A stretch of 64,000 nucleotides of DNA. Origin: Erysipelotrichaceae bacterium. GTDB lineage: Bacteria > Bacillota_I > Bacilli_A > Erysipelotrichales > Erysipelotrichaceae. Both the position numbers and the translations under genes were made by a program. Below, in pieces: positions 24,814-32,641 of the stretch. Below the pieces are notes generated by a model. It saw only the letters and a program-made list of their open reading frames with translations. It searched no databases and had not been told where the DNA came from. Every line of letters begins with the position of its first letter. The first letter of the stretch is position 1. The stretch is taken from contig JAFSUN010000011.1 in the NCBI GenBank assembly GCA_017445225.1, positions 147,002 through 211,001 on the forward strand, written 5' to 3'.

Positions 24814-25990
24814 GGAGATCCTCCCCTCTGTAGCGGGCAATGGCCGCACAGTCCTTGTCGCCTCTTCCCGATATCGTGATTACAATGATCTGATCTCTGG
24901 CCATCTTCGGGGCGATCTGCATGGCATGGGCAATGGCATGGGCTGACTCGATGGCCGGGATGATGCCTTCCGTTCTGGCCAGGTATTCGAAGGCCTCGAC
25001 GGCCTGTTCATCGGTAATGGGAACATATTGAGCCCTTCCGATGTCATGCAGCCAGGCATGTTCAGGTCCGATGCCGGGATAATCCAGTCCGGCCGAGATG
25101 GAATAGACCGGCGCGATCTGACCGTCGTCGTCCTGGCAGAAATACGATTTCATGCCATGGAAGATTCCCAGTTTTCCGGTAGCGATGGTGGCCGCGGTTT
25201 CCGGGGTATCGATGCCCCTACCCGCCGCTTCACAACCGATCAGTTGGACTGACGGGTCATTGATGAAGTGATAGAAGCTGCCGATGGCATTGGAGCCACC
25301 ACCCACACAGGCAATCACGGCATCCGGCAGCCGCCCTTCCTTCTCCAGTATTTGTTGTTTGATTTCTTTGGATATCACCGCCTGGAAATCGCGGACGATG
25401 GTCGGGAAGGGATGCGGTCCCATGACCGAACCCAGGCAGTAATGCGTATCGGCGATCCGGGAGGTCCACTCCCTCATCGCCTGGGAAACAGCGTCCTTCA
25501 GGGTGGCCGTACCGGTGGTAACAGGTATTACCTCGGCCCCCAGCAGTTTCATCCGGTAGACATTCAAGGCTTGTCGGCGGGTATCCTCTTCACCCATGAA
25601 GACCACGCATTCCATGTCCATTAAGGCGGCTGCGGTCGCGGTGGCAACTCCATGCTGGCCGGCTCCGGTTTCCGCGATCAGCCGGGTCTTGCCCATCTTC
25701 TTCGCCAATAAAGCCTGCCCCAGGACGTTGTTGATCTTATGAGCGCCGGTATGGTTCAGGTCTTCTCTCTTGAGATAGATCTTCGCCCCACCCAGATCCC
25801 GGGTCATCTTTTCGGCAAAGTACAGGCGGGATGGCCGGCCGGCATATTCATTCAGCAGGGTGTTCAGTTCCCGGTTGAATTCCGGGTCATTCTTATAATG
25901 ATCATAGGCTTCTTCCAGTTCCCTGACGGCATTCATCAGCGTCTCGGGGATGTACTGGCCGCCATGGATGCCAAATCTTCCTGCGCTCAT
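24806..25990 (-). CDS. trpB: Tryptophan synthase beta subunit
   Basis: 394 residues, normal length. [14 protein letters not shown] start, PLP lysine in [11 protein letters not shown], phosphate loop [10 protein letters not shown] and the monovalent cation/allosteric region are present. Joins indole and serine to tryptophan. Start overlaps the trpF stop by ATGA. Confidence 0.97.
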   Translation of the reverse strand: MSAGRFGIHGGQYIPETLMNAVRELEEAYDHYKNDPEFNRELNTLLNEYAGRPSRLYFAEKMTRDLGGAKIYLKREDLNHTGAHKINNVLGQALLAKKMGKTRLIAETGAGQHGVATATAAALMDMECVVFMGEEDTRRQALNVYRMKLLGAEVIPVTTGTATLKDAVSQAMREWTSRIADTHYCLGSVMGPHPFPTIVRDFQAVISKEIKQQILEKEGRLPDAVIACVGGGSNAIGSFYHFINDPSVQLIGCEAAGRGIDTPETAATIATGKLGIFHGMKSYFCQDDDGQIAPVYSISAGLDYPGIGPEHAWLHDIGRAQYVPITDEQAVEAFEYLARTEGIIPAIESAHAIAHAMQIAPKMARDQIIVITISGRGDKDCAAIARYRGEDLHE

Positions 25991-26610
25991 GCTATCTCTC
26001 CTTCCATTCTCTTATCGTGGGCAGCTCTTACGGCTGCCAGTATCTTTTCTCTGTCTTTCAGCTTATCGGTTTCCACGCCCGAGGACACATCCAGCACCCG
26101 GGGGTCAAACATTCTGATGGCCTCCGGGATATTTTCTTCCCTTAAGCCGCCGGCCAGAATGAACGGCCGGTCAAAGCCGTCCAGCAATGACCAGTCAAAC
26201 TGCTTGCCGGTGCCGTAGCCGTTATCCAGCAGCACCATGTCAGCCTTACTGGCGCTAGCGGCAGCGAGATCCTGCGGTTCTCTGATCTTAAAGGCCTTCC
26301 AGATCACTAAGCCGGTCTGGCTTCGGATCTCTTCAATATAATCATCGTCTTCATGGCCATGCAGCTGGATGACATCCAGACCGATCTCCCGGGCTGCTTT
26401 CTGCACGTATTGACGAGGCTGGTCCACGAAGACCCCAACGGCTTTGATTTCCGGGTTCAGTTTCTTCCTTAGCCGGGCCGCTTCAGCCGGATCGATGGAT
26501 CGATGGCTCCTGGGAAAACTGATGATGAATCCGGCGTAATCAGAACCGGCTTCATTGACATAATCGATGTCACAGTCTCTGAACAGACCGCAGATCTTTA
26601 TCTGTGTCAT
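25987..26610 (-). CDS. trpF: Phosphoribosylanthranilate isomerase
   Basis: 207 residues, TIM barrel. [10 protein letters not shown] carries the catalytic cysteine, [12 protein letters not shown] the catalytic aspartate, and [10 protein letters not shown] plus DVSSGVET the phosphate site. Overlaps trpC by 4 bases. Third enzyme of the operon. Confidence 0.95.
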   Translation of the reverse strand: MTQIKICGLFRDCDIDYVNEAGSDYAGFIISFPRSHRSIDPAEAARLRKKLNPEIKAVGVFVDQPRQYVQKAAREIGLDVIQLHGHEDDDYIEEIRSQTGLVIWKAFKIREPQDLAAASASKADMVLLDNGYGTGKQFDWSLLDGFDRPFILAGGLREENIPEAIRMFDPRVLDVSSGVETDKLKDREKILAAVRAAHDKRMEGEIA

Positions 26611-27392
26611 CTTCCGGCCTCCTTCATCTCCTGCAGGAAACCAACACGGCTGGCAGCTCTCATCAATGATTCCCCGATCAGCACCCCATCCGCCCCGGCT
26701 TCTCTCAATAACCTGATGTCAGCCGGACCGGTTATCCCGCTTTCGGCCACAAACAGCCGGTCGACAGGGATCCTGCTGCGCAATTGGCGGGCATTGTTCA
26801 GATCCACCGAGAAATCCTTCAGATTGCGGTTATTAACACCGATCATCCGGGCCTGGGTTCTTAAGGCCATTTCGAGTTCCTTCTCGTCGTGGGCTTCCAC
26901 CAGAACAGCCATTTTCAGCCGTTCACAGAGGTCCAGCCAATGTTCAATGGTCTGCTGATCCAGCAGTGTACATATCAGCAATACGCAGTCAGCTCCCAGG
27001 ACTTTTGACTGATAGATCTGATATTCATCGATGATGAAGTCCTTGCGCAGCATCGGTATGCTGACCTGCTGACGGATCTCCTTAAATATGGCATCGGAAC
27101 CCAGGAACCATTTGGGTTCCGTCAGACAGGAGATGGCGTCTGCCGCACCCTTCTTATAGTCATCGGCTATCTGCCGATAATCGAAGACCGAATCGATGAT
27201 CCCCTTGCTGGGAGAGGCCTTCTTGACTTCGCAGATGAAGCTGACTCCTTCCCGCCCGATGACATCGTAGAAGCGCCGGCCATCGCTGTTGAGTTTCATG
27301 GCCTGCTCCTTAAGTTCCTTCAGAGGGATCAACTGGCGGTCTTTCCTCACTCTTTCCCTGGCATGATCAGCCAGAATGTCCAGGATCGTCAT
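26607..27392 (-). CDS. trpC: Indole-3-glycerol phosphate synthase
   Basis: 261 residues, TIM barrel. CEVKKASPSKG, MLRKDFIIDEYQIYQS, GVNNRNLKDF and VAESGI are the family's substrate and catalytic motifs. One base separates it from trpD. Stand-alone TrpC, not fused to TrpF. Confidence 0.96.
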   Translation of the reverse strand: MTILDILADHARERVRKDRQLIPLKELKEQAMKLNSDGRRFYDVIGREGVSFICEVKKASPSKGIIDSVFDYRQIADDYKKGAADAISCLTEPKWFLGSDAIFKEIRQQVSIPMLRKDFIIDEYQIYQSKVLGADCVLLICTLLDQQTIEHWLDLCERLKMAVLVEAHDEKELEMALRTQARMIGVNNRNLKDFSVDLNNARQLRSRIPVDRLFVAESGITGPADIRLLREAGADGVLIGESLMRAASRVGFLQEMKEAGR

Positions 27393-27393
27393 T

Positions 27394-28422
27394 TCAGTTA
27401 TCCTCCGGAAGATTGCTGAGGCTGATGAATTTCTCCAGGGTTTCCAGAGCCTTTCCGGAATCGATGATCCTTTCAGCCAATCTGACGCCTTCTTTCAGGC
27501 TGCCGGCCTGGCCGCCGATGTACAGAGCCGCACCGGCATTCATGACAACAGCATTTCTCCGGGGACCTTTTTCACCGGAGAGAATGCTGCGGGTGATCCG
27601 GGCGTTTTCTTCCGGGTCACCGCCCTGTAGATCTTCCTTCCGGCATCTTTCAAAACCGAAATCCTCAGGAGCGATGGTGAAGGACTTAAACCAGCCATCC
27701 CGGATCTCACAGATCTTTGTCTCAGAAGAAGCACTGATCTCATCCAGCTTATCCAGGCCATAGACCACCATGCCCCTCTTAATACCCAGAGAAGCCAGTA
27801 CCTGGGCCAGCGGTTCCACCAGATAATCATCGTAGACACCCAACAACTGCATTGAAGGCCTTCCGGGGTTAGTCAGAGGGCCCAGAATGTTGAAAACGGT
27901 CCGGAACCCCAGTTCCTTACGGATCGCCCCGACGTATTTCATTGAAGTATGATACAGTTGGGCAAAGAAGAAGCACATTCCCACCTCTTCCAGCAGCTGA
28001 CGGCATTTGGCCGGTGACTGGCTGATGTTAACCCCCAGCGCTTCCAGGCAGTCAGCCGTTCCGCTTTTGCTGGAGGCCGCCCGGTTGCCGTGCTTGGCCA
28101 CTTTCAGGCCGCCGGCCGCCGCAATGATGGCGGCGGTGGTCGAAATGTTGAAACTCTGGGAGTTATCACCTCCGGTTCCTACGATGTCGATGATGTCCAT
28201 TCCGGTTTCCACCCGGGTGGCGTGATCCCGCATGGCAGCGGCACAGCCGATGATCTCATCAATGGTCTCGCTGCGCGCACTCTTGGTGGACAGGGCCGCC
28301 AGGAAGGCCGCATTCTGCGTCGCTGTTGTTTCCCCGTTCATGATCTCATTGATGACGGCATAAGCTTCATCATAGCTGAGATCACCCTTGTTTACGATCT
28401 TTACTATCGCTTCCTTAATCAT
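27394..28422 (-). CDS. trpD: Anthranilate phosphoribosyltransferase
   Basis: 342 residues. [15 protein letters not shown] binds PRPP pyrophosphate, [21 protein letters not shown] and [19 protein letters not shown] bind anthranilate. First gene of the operon, and not fused to a TrpG glutaminase domain. Its leader is a tryptophan T-box. trpE and trpG are not found upstream, so the anthranilate source must be elsewhere. Confidence 0.96.
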   Translation of the reverse strand: MIKEAIVKIVNKGDLSYDEAYAVINEIMNGETTATQNAAFLAALSTKSARSETIDEIIGCAAAMRDHATRVETGMDIIDIVGTGGDNSQSFNISTTAAIIAAAGGLKVAKHGNRAASSKSGTADCLEALGVNISQSPAKCRQLLEEVGMCFFFAQLYHTSMKYVGAIRKELGFRTVFNILGPLTNPGRPSMQLLGVYDDYLVEPLAQVLASLGIKRGMVVYGLDKLDEISASSETKICEIRDGWFKSFTIAPEDFGFERCRKEDLQGGDPEENARITRSILSGEKGPRRNAVVMNAGAALYIGGQAGSLKEGVRLAERIIDSGKALETLEKFISLSNLPEDN

Positions 28423-28464
28423 GTCAAACTCTCCTTTTCTGCGCTGGCTTTCTGTCGGAGAAAC

Positions 28465-28741
28465 AAAACGTCCCTGACAGAAAAATCTCTGTCAAGGACG
28501 AATAATACACTATCCGCGGTGCCACCTTGATTCACGGTTCCCCGTGCGCTTAGCAGGATACCAGCATATCCCCGGCAAATGACGTCTGCCTGCAACGTCG
28601 CAGAATACTCGGCTTTTCAGCCTTTGACTGCGCCCTCCGCGGTCCATTTGACAACCTGTTTCCTGCCTGACTCTCACCTGCTCAGACTCTCTGTAGGGGC
28701 ATGACTGCCTTTATCTCCGCTTCATCGGTTTATCTTTAATT
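28465..28741 (-). ncRNA. Tryptophan T-box leader of trpDCFBA
   Basis: Fills the gap between trpD and the neighbouring GNAT gene. The T-box sequence AAGGTGGCACCGCG is at 28515-28528 (minus strand). The specifier loop has TGG followed by A at 28644-28646, flanked by CCGCGG closing stem I against GCGG near the 5-prime end; TGG codes for tryptophan. The terminator follows at 28465-28500: 11 of 12 pairs, CGTCCCTGACAG-type stem, then TTTTG. Its 5-prime arm (GTCCTTGAC) can pair with the T-box as antiterminator. Uncharged tRNA-Trp should allow read-through into trpD. Confidence 0.93.
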
Positions 28742-28747
28742 TGTGTC

Positions 28748-28777
28748 ATTATAACAACCGCCCTTTTGCGGTGTCAA
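28748..28777 (-). promoter_or_regulatory. Consensus promoter of the trp operon
   Basis: Minus strand TTGACA (28772-28777), 18-base spacer, TATAAT (28748-28753): both hexamers perfect. Transcription start expected near 28741, giving a leader of about 320 bases. Confidence 0.9.
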
Positions 28778-28789
28778 CTGATATGATTC

Positions 28790-29194
28790 CTAATTGATCT
28801 TCATAAATCCGCACAGACCCAGTTCCCCGAAATTCCGAAAACCCAGTGATGCATAGAAAGCCCTGGTTTCCGGGGTATCGTCAGTCACCAGCAGTACCTG
28901 CCTGACGCTCTGATATCGTTCCAGAGCAGCCTTTACCAGCTTACTCCCGATGCCCTGACGCTGATGGCACGGGGAAACCAGCACATCCTGCAGGATCACC
29001 GTATTGATGCCGTCACCAATGATGCGGCAAAGACCCAGCAGTTCGTCATCCTGATAAGCCGCCAATACCAGCAAGGAATTCGAAAAGCTTTCTTTTAAGG
29101 CTGCCATGTCGGCAACGTAAAGCTGCCAGCCGACTGACTGGTAGAGTTCTCTGATCTCTTCTTCCCTGAATTCTGCGTATTCTCTGATTTCCAT
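28790..29194 (-). CDS. GNAT-family N-acetyltransferase
   Basis: 134 residues, single-domain GNAT. VLVSPCHQRQGIGSKLVKAAL is the acetyl-CoA loop, and ETRAFYASLGFRN the C-terminal motif. The opening EIREYAEFREEEIRELYQSVGW resembles YjcF/YhbS-type small GNATs. Target unknown. Its stop lies 13 bases before the trp -35; no terminator is seen between, so read-through into the T-box leader is possible. Confidence 0.8.
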   Translation of the reverse strand: MEIREYAEFREEEIRELYQSVGWQLYVADMAALKESFSNSLLVLAAYQDDELLGLCRIIGDGINTVILQDVLVSPCHQRQGIGSKLVKAALERYQSVRQVLLVTDDTPETRAFYASLGFRNFGELGLCGFMKIN

Positions 29195-29238
29195 ATTGCT
29201 ATTCCGTGTCTGTTAAGTTCAATTTATTATATTTTAGT

Positions 29239-29252
29239 CGGTTAGTCAACCG
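29239..29252. promoter_or_regulatory. Inverted repeat at the GNAT promoter
   Basis: CGGTT-AGTC-AACCG, a perfect palindrome with a four-base centre. It contains the TTGACT that could be the -35 (17 bases before TAAATT) for the minus-strand GNAT gene. Candidate operator. Confidence 0.4.
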
Positions 29253-29271
29253 GCAGGCTTCCCTGGCAATC

Positions 29272-29300
29272 TTGATGTTTACGGCCCGCCGTGGTATATT
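29272..29300 (+). promoter_or_regulatory. Promoter of the metallophosphoesterase gene, with spacer palindrome
   Basis: TTGATG (29272-29277), 17-base spacer, TATATT (29295-29300). The spacer holds the perfect palindrome ACGGC-CC-GCCGT (29281-29292), a natural place for a repressor. Downstream, a hairpin CTTTTCCCG/CGGGAAAAG (29314-29336) sits immediately before the ribosome binding site. Confidence 0.6.
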
Positions 29301-29350
29301 TTTGTCAGCAGTCCTTTTCCCGGATTTCGGGAAAAGCGGGAGGAAAAGTG

Positions 29351-30031
29351 ATGAAGATTCTGGCGGTTGCCGATGTGGAATGTCCTGCTCTGTGGGAGCA
29401 TTACGTTCGCGGACGGCTCGATGACTATGACCTCATCCTAGGCTGTGGTGACCTGAAAGCCGCTTATCTGACCTTTCTGGTGACCATGAGCCATGCCAGG
29501 CTTTTATATGTTCCCGGTAATCACGACGTTACCTATCCAACATATCCCCCGGAGGGCTGTGAAGACATCGACTGTCAGCTCGTCAGCTACAACGGCGTCC
29601 GCATCCTGGGATTGGGCGGCTGCCTGTGGTATCACGAAGGCCCCTACCAGATCACTGAAAAGCAGATGAAGCGCCGCATCAGCAAATTGCGCCGCGCTCT
29701 CAAGAAAGCCGGCGGTGTTGACATCGTGATCACCCATTCACCCCCGAGAGGCTTGGGTGACATGGATCACCCCGCTCATAAGGGCTTTGAATGTTTCCGG
29801 GAACTGATCGATCAGTATCATCCAAAGTACTTCATTCACGGTCATACCCATCTGAACTATGACATCACCCTGCCCCGCAGCCTTACCCATGGCGAGACCC
29901 AGGTCATCAACGCCTATGAGCGTCATGAACTGGACTATCCGGTGGAATGCGACCGTTCAGCGGAGCTGATCTGGTTTACGAAGCATCATGAGGACAGTGA
30001 GATGCTGGACTTCTTCCGCATCAGGCAGTAA
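29351..30031 (+). CDS. Metallophosphoesterase, calcineurin-like
   Basis: 226 residues from the ATG at 29351 (GGGAGG seven bases upstream; a longer in-frame extension would run through the promoter and is rejected). Metal motifs: AVADVE (D8, but glutamate E10 where DxH normally has histidine), GCGD (D34), GNHD (56-59), THSPP, and HGHTH near residue 180. The His-to-Glu change may alter the metal preference. Cytosolic. Substrate unknown; relatives act on cyclic nucleotides or other phosphodiesters. Confidence 0.78.
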   Translation: MKILAVADVECPALWEHYVRGRLDDYDLILGCGDLKAAYLTFLVTMSHARLLYVPGNHDVTYPTYPPEGCEDIDCQLVSYNGVRILGLGGCLWYHEGPYQITEKQMKRRISKLRRALKKAGGVDIVITHSPPRGLGDMDHPAHKGFECFRELIDQYHPKYFIHGHTHLNYDITLPRSLTHGETQVINAYERHELDYPVECDRSAELIWFTKHHEDSEMLDFFRIRQ

Positions 30032-30046
30032 TAATCAAACAGCAGA

Positions 30047-30076
30047 AAAGCCATCCGATGATGGCTTTCGTTTTTT
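30047..30076 (+). terminator. Terminator between convergent metallophosphoesterase and mscS genes
   Basis: 9-bp perfect stem AAAGCCATC/GATGGCTTT with CGAT loop, then CG and six T on the plus strand. Minus strand also has TTTT after the stem, so it can serve both genes. Confidence 0.85.
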
Positions 30077-30092
30077 ATCTTGGCTTAAGATA

Positions 30093-30893
30093 TCAGTTCT
30101 GCTTGATGTGAACATCCATCTGCTGATAAGGAACTCTGATGCCGGCGGCATCCAAAGCCCGCTTGCCGTGTTCGAGCATGTAGTAATAGACATTGCCCCA
30201 GTCATCCGCATTGGCCCAGGCTCTGACCAGGACCTCGACGCCGGTTTCCGTGCATTTGGTGATCAGTACCCACGGTGAAGGATCGGCGAGGACCTTTTCG
30301 CCCTTTCTGGCCATGTCCAGCAGTACTTCCCGGACCTGGTCGATGTCGCTGTCGTAACTGACCGTGAAGGAAACCTCGATGCGGGAAGTGCCTTCTCTGG
30401 AATAGTTGACGATGGCGGTATTGGTAAGGTTGCTGTTGGGCAGGGAGATCAGTGAATTGTCCAGAGTCTTGATCTCGGTATAGAAGGCCCCGATGGTCTT
30501 GACAATGCCGGTGTAGGAACCGATCTTGACGTATTCACCGATCTTGATCGGATGCAGGATCAGCAATGTCAGGCCGCCGACCAGATTGCCCAGGGCGCCC
30601 TGCATGCCTAAGCTGATGGCTACGCCGGCTGAAGCAAACAGAGTGATGATCGAGGTGAGCGGAATGCCGATGACATTGGCCGCTGACAGCACGACGATCA
30701 CGCCGAGGAGCAGTTTCACGGCATTGGTGAAGAACGACTGCAAAGAAGGATCCATTTTGGAGAAGATCTTCTTATGACGCAGGTATTTCATGAGCCAGTG
30801 GATCAGGAAGAACCCGACAACGAGGATGATGATGCCCATCAGCAGGTTGATTCCGGCTGTAGTTAAAAATGTTTTCAGCTTTTCAATATCCAT
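30093..30893 (-). CDS. mscS: MscS-family mechanosensitive channel
   Basis: 266 residues. Three membrane segments: about 15-35, 60-82 and a pore helix with the glycine/alanine-rich FASAGVAISLGMQGALGNLVGG. Then the cytosolic beta domain (LHPIKIGEYVKIGSYTGIVKTIG, LISLPNSNLTNTAIVNYSREG). Opens on membrane tension to release solutes on osmotic downshift. Single gene with its own promoter. A paralog of similar length lies at 45.3 kb. Confidence 0.9.
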   Translation of the reverse strand: MDIEKLKTFLTTAGINLLMGIIILVVGFFLIHWLMKYLRHKKIFSKMDPSLQSFFTNAVKLLLGVIVVLSAANVIGIPLTSIITLFASAGVAISLGMQGALGNLVGGLTLLILHPIKIGEYVKIGSYTGIVKTIGAFYTEIKTLDNSLISLPNSNLTNTAIVNYSREGTSRIEVSFTVSYDSDIDQVREVLLDMARKGEKVLADPSPWVLITKCTETGVEVLVRAWANADDWGNVYYYMLEHGKRALDAAGIRVPYQQMDVHIKQN

Positions 30894-30929
30894 TATTTAT
30901 TCCTCCACAGAAATATCTGTTCTGTTTTT

Positions 30930-30959
30930 ATTATCTTTTATCCCCCCGGGCACTGTCAA
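30930..30959 (-). promoter_or_regulatory. Promoter of the first mscS gene
   Basis: Minus strand TTGACA (30954-30959), 18-base spacer, GATAAT (30930-30935), with GGAGG eight bases before the ATG downstream. Confidence 0.75.
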
Positions 30960-30980
30960 TAATAGTGATATTTGCCTCGG

Positions 30981-31958
30981 TTATTCCCACTCAATGGTAC
31001 CGGTCGGCTTCGGTGTCAGGTCATAGAGTACTCTGTTGACACCCTTCACCTCATGGGTGATCCGGTCGGTGATGTGCTGCAGCAGCGAGAACGGTACGTC
31101 TTCAACGGTGGCGGTAACCGCATCCCGGGTGTTGACGGCCCGGATGACGACCGGCCATTCATCAGTTCTCAAACCGTCTCTGATGCCGGTTGATCTGATG
31201 TCCGGTACGATGGTGAAATACTGCCATACCTTGCCCTGTAAGCCGTTCTTGGCGAATTCCTCTCTTAAGATGGCATCGCTTTCGCGGACGGCCTCCAGGC
31301 GGTCACGGGTAATGGCACCGACGCATCTGACGCCTAAGCCCGGTCCCGGGAACGGCTGACGGAATACCATGTTGTCCGGTAGGCCGAGGGCCTTGCCGAC
31401 AACTCTTACTTCATCCTTATAAAGGAACTTGACCGGCTCGACCAGTTCAAACTGCAGGTCTTCCGGCAGACCGCCGACATTGTGGTGGGACTTTACCGGT
31501 CCGCTTTCCAGAATGTCAGGATAGATGGTGCCCTGAGCCAGGAATCTGATGTTATCAAGCTTTCTGGCCTCTTCTTCAAAGACTCTGATGAATTCGGCAC
31601 CGATGATCTTTCTCTTCTTTTCCGGATTGTCAACGCCGGCCAGCTTGTCAAGGAAGCGGTCAACGGCATCAACATAGATCAGATTGGCATCCATTTCGTG
31701 GCGGAATACCTGAATGACCTGTTCCGGTTCGCCTTTTCTGAGCAGACCATGGTTTACGTGTACGCATACCAGGTTCTTACCGATGGCCTTGATCAGTAAG
31801 GCAGCCACAACGGAGGAGTCTACGCCGCCTGATAAGGCCAGCAGCACCTTTCCGTCTCTGATCTGTTCTCTTAAGGCCTGGATCTGTTCCTCAATGAATG
31901 CTTCAGCCTGCTTTAAAGTAACGATTCTTTCCAATGTTTCCGGTCTTCTGTTCTCCAT
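30981..31958 (-). CDS. guaA: GMP synthetase ATP-pyrophosphatase subunit, lacking the glutaminase domain
   Basis: 325 residues. The PP-loop ALSGGVDSSV (41-50) activates XMP with ATP. HVNHGLLRKGE, GTIYPDILESG, KSHHNVGGLP, FRQPFPGPGLGVR and the terminal PTGTIEWE show a complete synthetase and dimerisation domain. The usual N-terminal class I glutamine amidotransferase domain (about 190 residues) is absent: the protein starts at the linker before the PP-loop. It must use free ammonia or a separate GuaAa-like glutaminase encoded elsewhere. Preceded by an unusual structured leader; AAGGAT ribosome binding site. Confidence 0.92.
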   Translation of the reverse strand: MENRRPETLERIVTLKQAEAFIEEQIQALREQIRDGKVLLALSGGVDSSVVAALLIKAIGKNLVCVHVNHGLLRKGEPEQVIQVFRHEMDANLIYVDAVDRFLDKLAGVDNPEKKRKIIGAEFIRVFEEEARKLDNIRFLAQGTIYPDILESGPVKSHHNVGGLPEDLQFELVEPVKFLYKDEVRVVGKALGLPDNMVFRQPFPGPGLGVRCVGAITRDRLEAVRESDAILREEFAKNGLQGKVWQYFTIVPDIRSTGIRDGLRTDEWPVVIRAVNTRDAVTATVEDVPFSLLQHITDRITHEVKGVNRVLYDLTPKPTGTIEWE

Positions 31959-31984
31959 AAGTTTATCCTTTCAAATATAAATAT

Positions 31985-32175
31985 CCCCAAATCCCAACCC
32001 TGACAGGCAGTCAATGTCCGGTATTTACGATACCAGTTAACGATGCATGTGTACGCTGTCGGAGGCTGACGATGAAAAAATAAATATGCCTGCCTCTTCG
32101 GCCCCTCATGATCATAAGCTTTTTGTGGACTCATTCTCAGCCACAGAGATAACATTCGCCCTGTCTGCTACACCT
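31985..32175 (-). ncRNA. Structured leader of guaA, class not recognised
   Basis: The 229 bases between the DIP1984-family gene and guaA are rich in local pairing on the minus strand. A terminal helix GACAGG (near 32160) pairs with CCTGTC (near 32004), extended by AATGT/ACATT. It encloses hairpins GTGGCT/AGTCCAC, CTTAT/ATGAG, GAGGC/GCCTC, GCGT/ATGC and CTGGTAT/ATACCGG. TGCCTG next to the terminal helix can alternatively pair with CAGGCA inside the third hairpin, giving two exclusive states. I could not match it to a riboswitch class from memory. Confidence 0.4.
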
Positions 32176-32187
32176 TTTTTTGTTTGC

Positions 32188-32640
32188 TTAAATCAGATCG
32201 ACGGTCCAGTTGGTCTGCTGGATCATATTGTCAAGTTCTCTTAACTGCTTGCTCATCTTGTCAATGTCCTTCTGGAAGCTTCTGACATCGATGGTGCTTA
32301 AGACCTTGATCTCGGTTCTGGTTGCTCTGTGGGTGTTCATGCTGGCCTGATTGACGACATTCTTATAGACATCTATTTTCTTCTGCAGCATGTCTCTTTC
32401 AGCAATCATCTCGGTTAAGGTTTTTCCGTCAACCTTTACGGCACAGTTGGTCAGGTTGATCCTGGCGATCAGTTCCTGCAGCTGCTTGACTGAGGAATTG
32501 AATTCCCTGAACAGGTCCGACGGTTTCTCGTTGGGCTCTTCGCCTTCCTGAACGAGGGCGTTATTGACTAAACGGTTCCTTAACTGGTCAATGGTACGGT
32601 TAAGGTCGGCTCTGGCCTGTAATGCTTCTGCTAATTTCAT
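32188..32640 (-). CDS. DIP1984-family (septicolysin-like) protein
   Basis: 150 residues, almost entirely helical with long coiled-coil-like stretches. The opening MKLAEALQARADLNRTIDQL and the middle ELIARINLTNCAV are hallmarks of the DIP1984 family, for which no function is established; the septicolysin name is historical. One base after sufB in the same orientation, so probably the last gene of the suf operon. No signal peptide or membrane segment. Confidence 0.8.
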   Translation of the reverse strand: MKLAEALQARADLNRTIDQLRNRLVNNALVQEGEEPNEKPSDLFREFNSSVKQLQELIARINLTNCAVKVDGKTLTEMIAERDMLQKKIDVYKNVVNQASMNTHRATRTEIKVLSTIDVRSFQKDIDKMSKQLRELDNMIQQTNWTVDLI

Positions 32641-32641
32641 G

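Noticed and set aside
24533..24946. Plus-strand frames over trp, suf, hyd and yhf genes
   Set aside because: Long antisense frames are common opposite GC-richer coding genes; they have no SD, no family motifs and skewed composition.
29291..29350. N-terminal extension of the metallophosphoesterase
   Set aside because: It would cover the promoter -10 and the leader hairpin and lacks an SD; the ATG at 29351 has GGGAGG at the right distance and starts the conserved strand.
31959..32187. guaA leader as a lysine or TPP riboswitch
   Set aside because: It has isolated resemblances (CCGAAG, CTGAGA) but not the full conserved cores of those classes.
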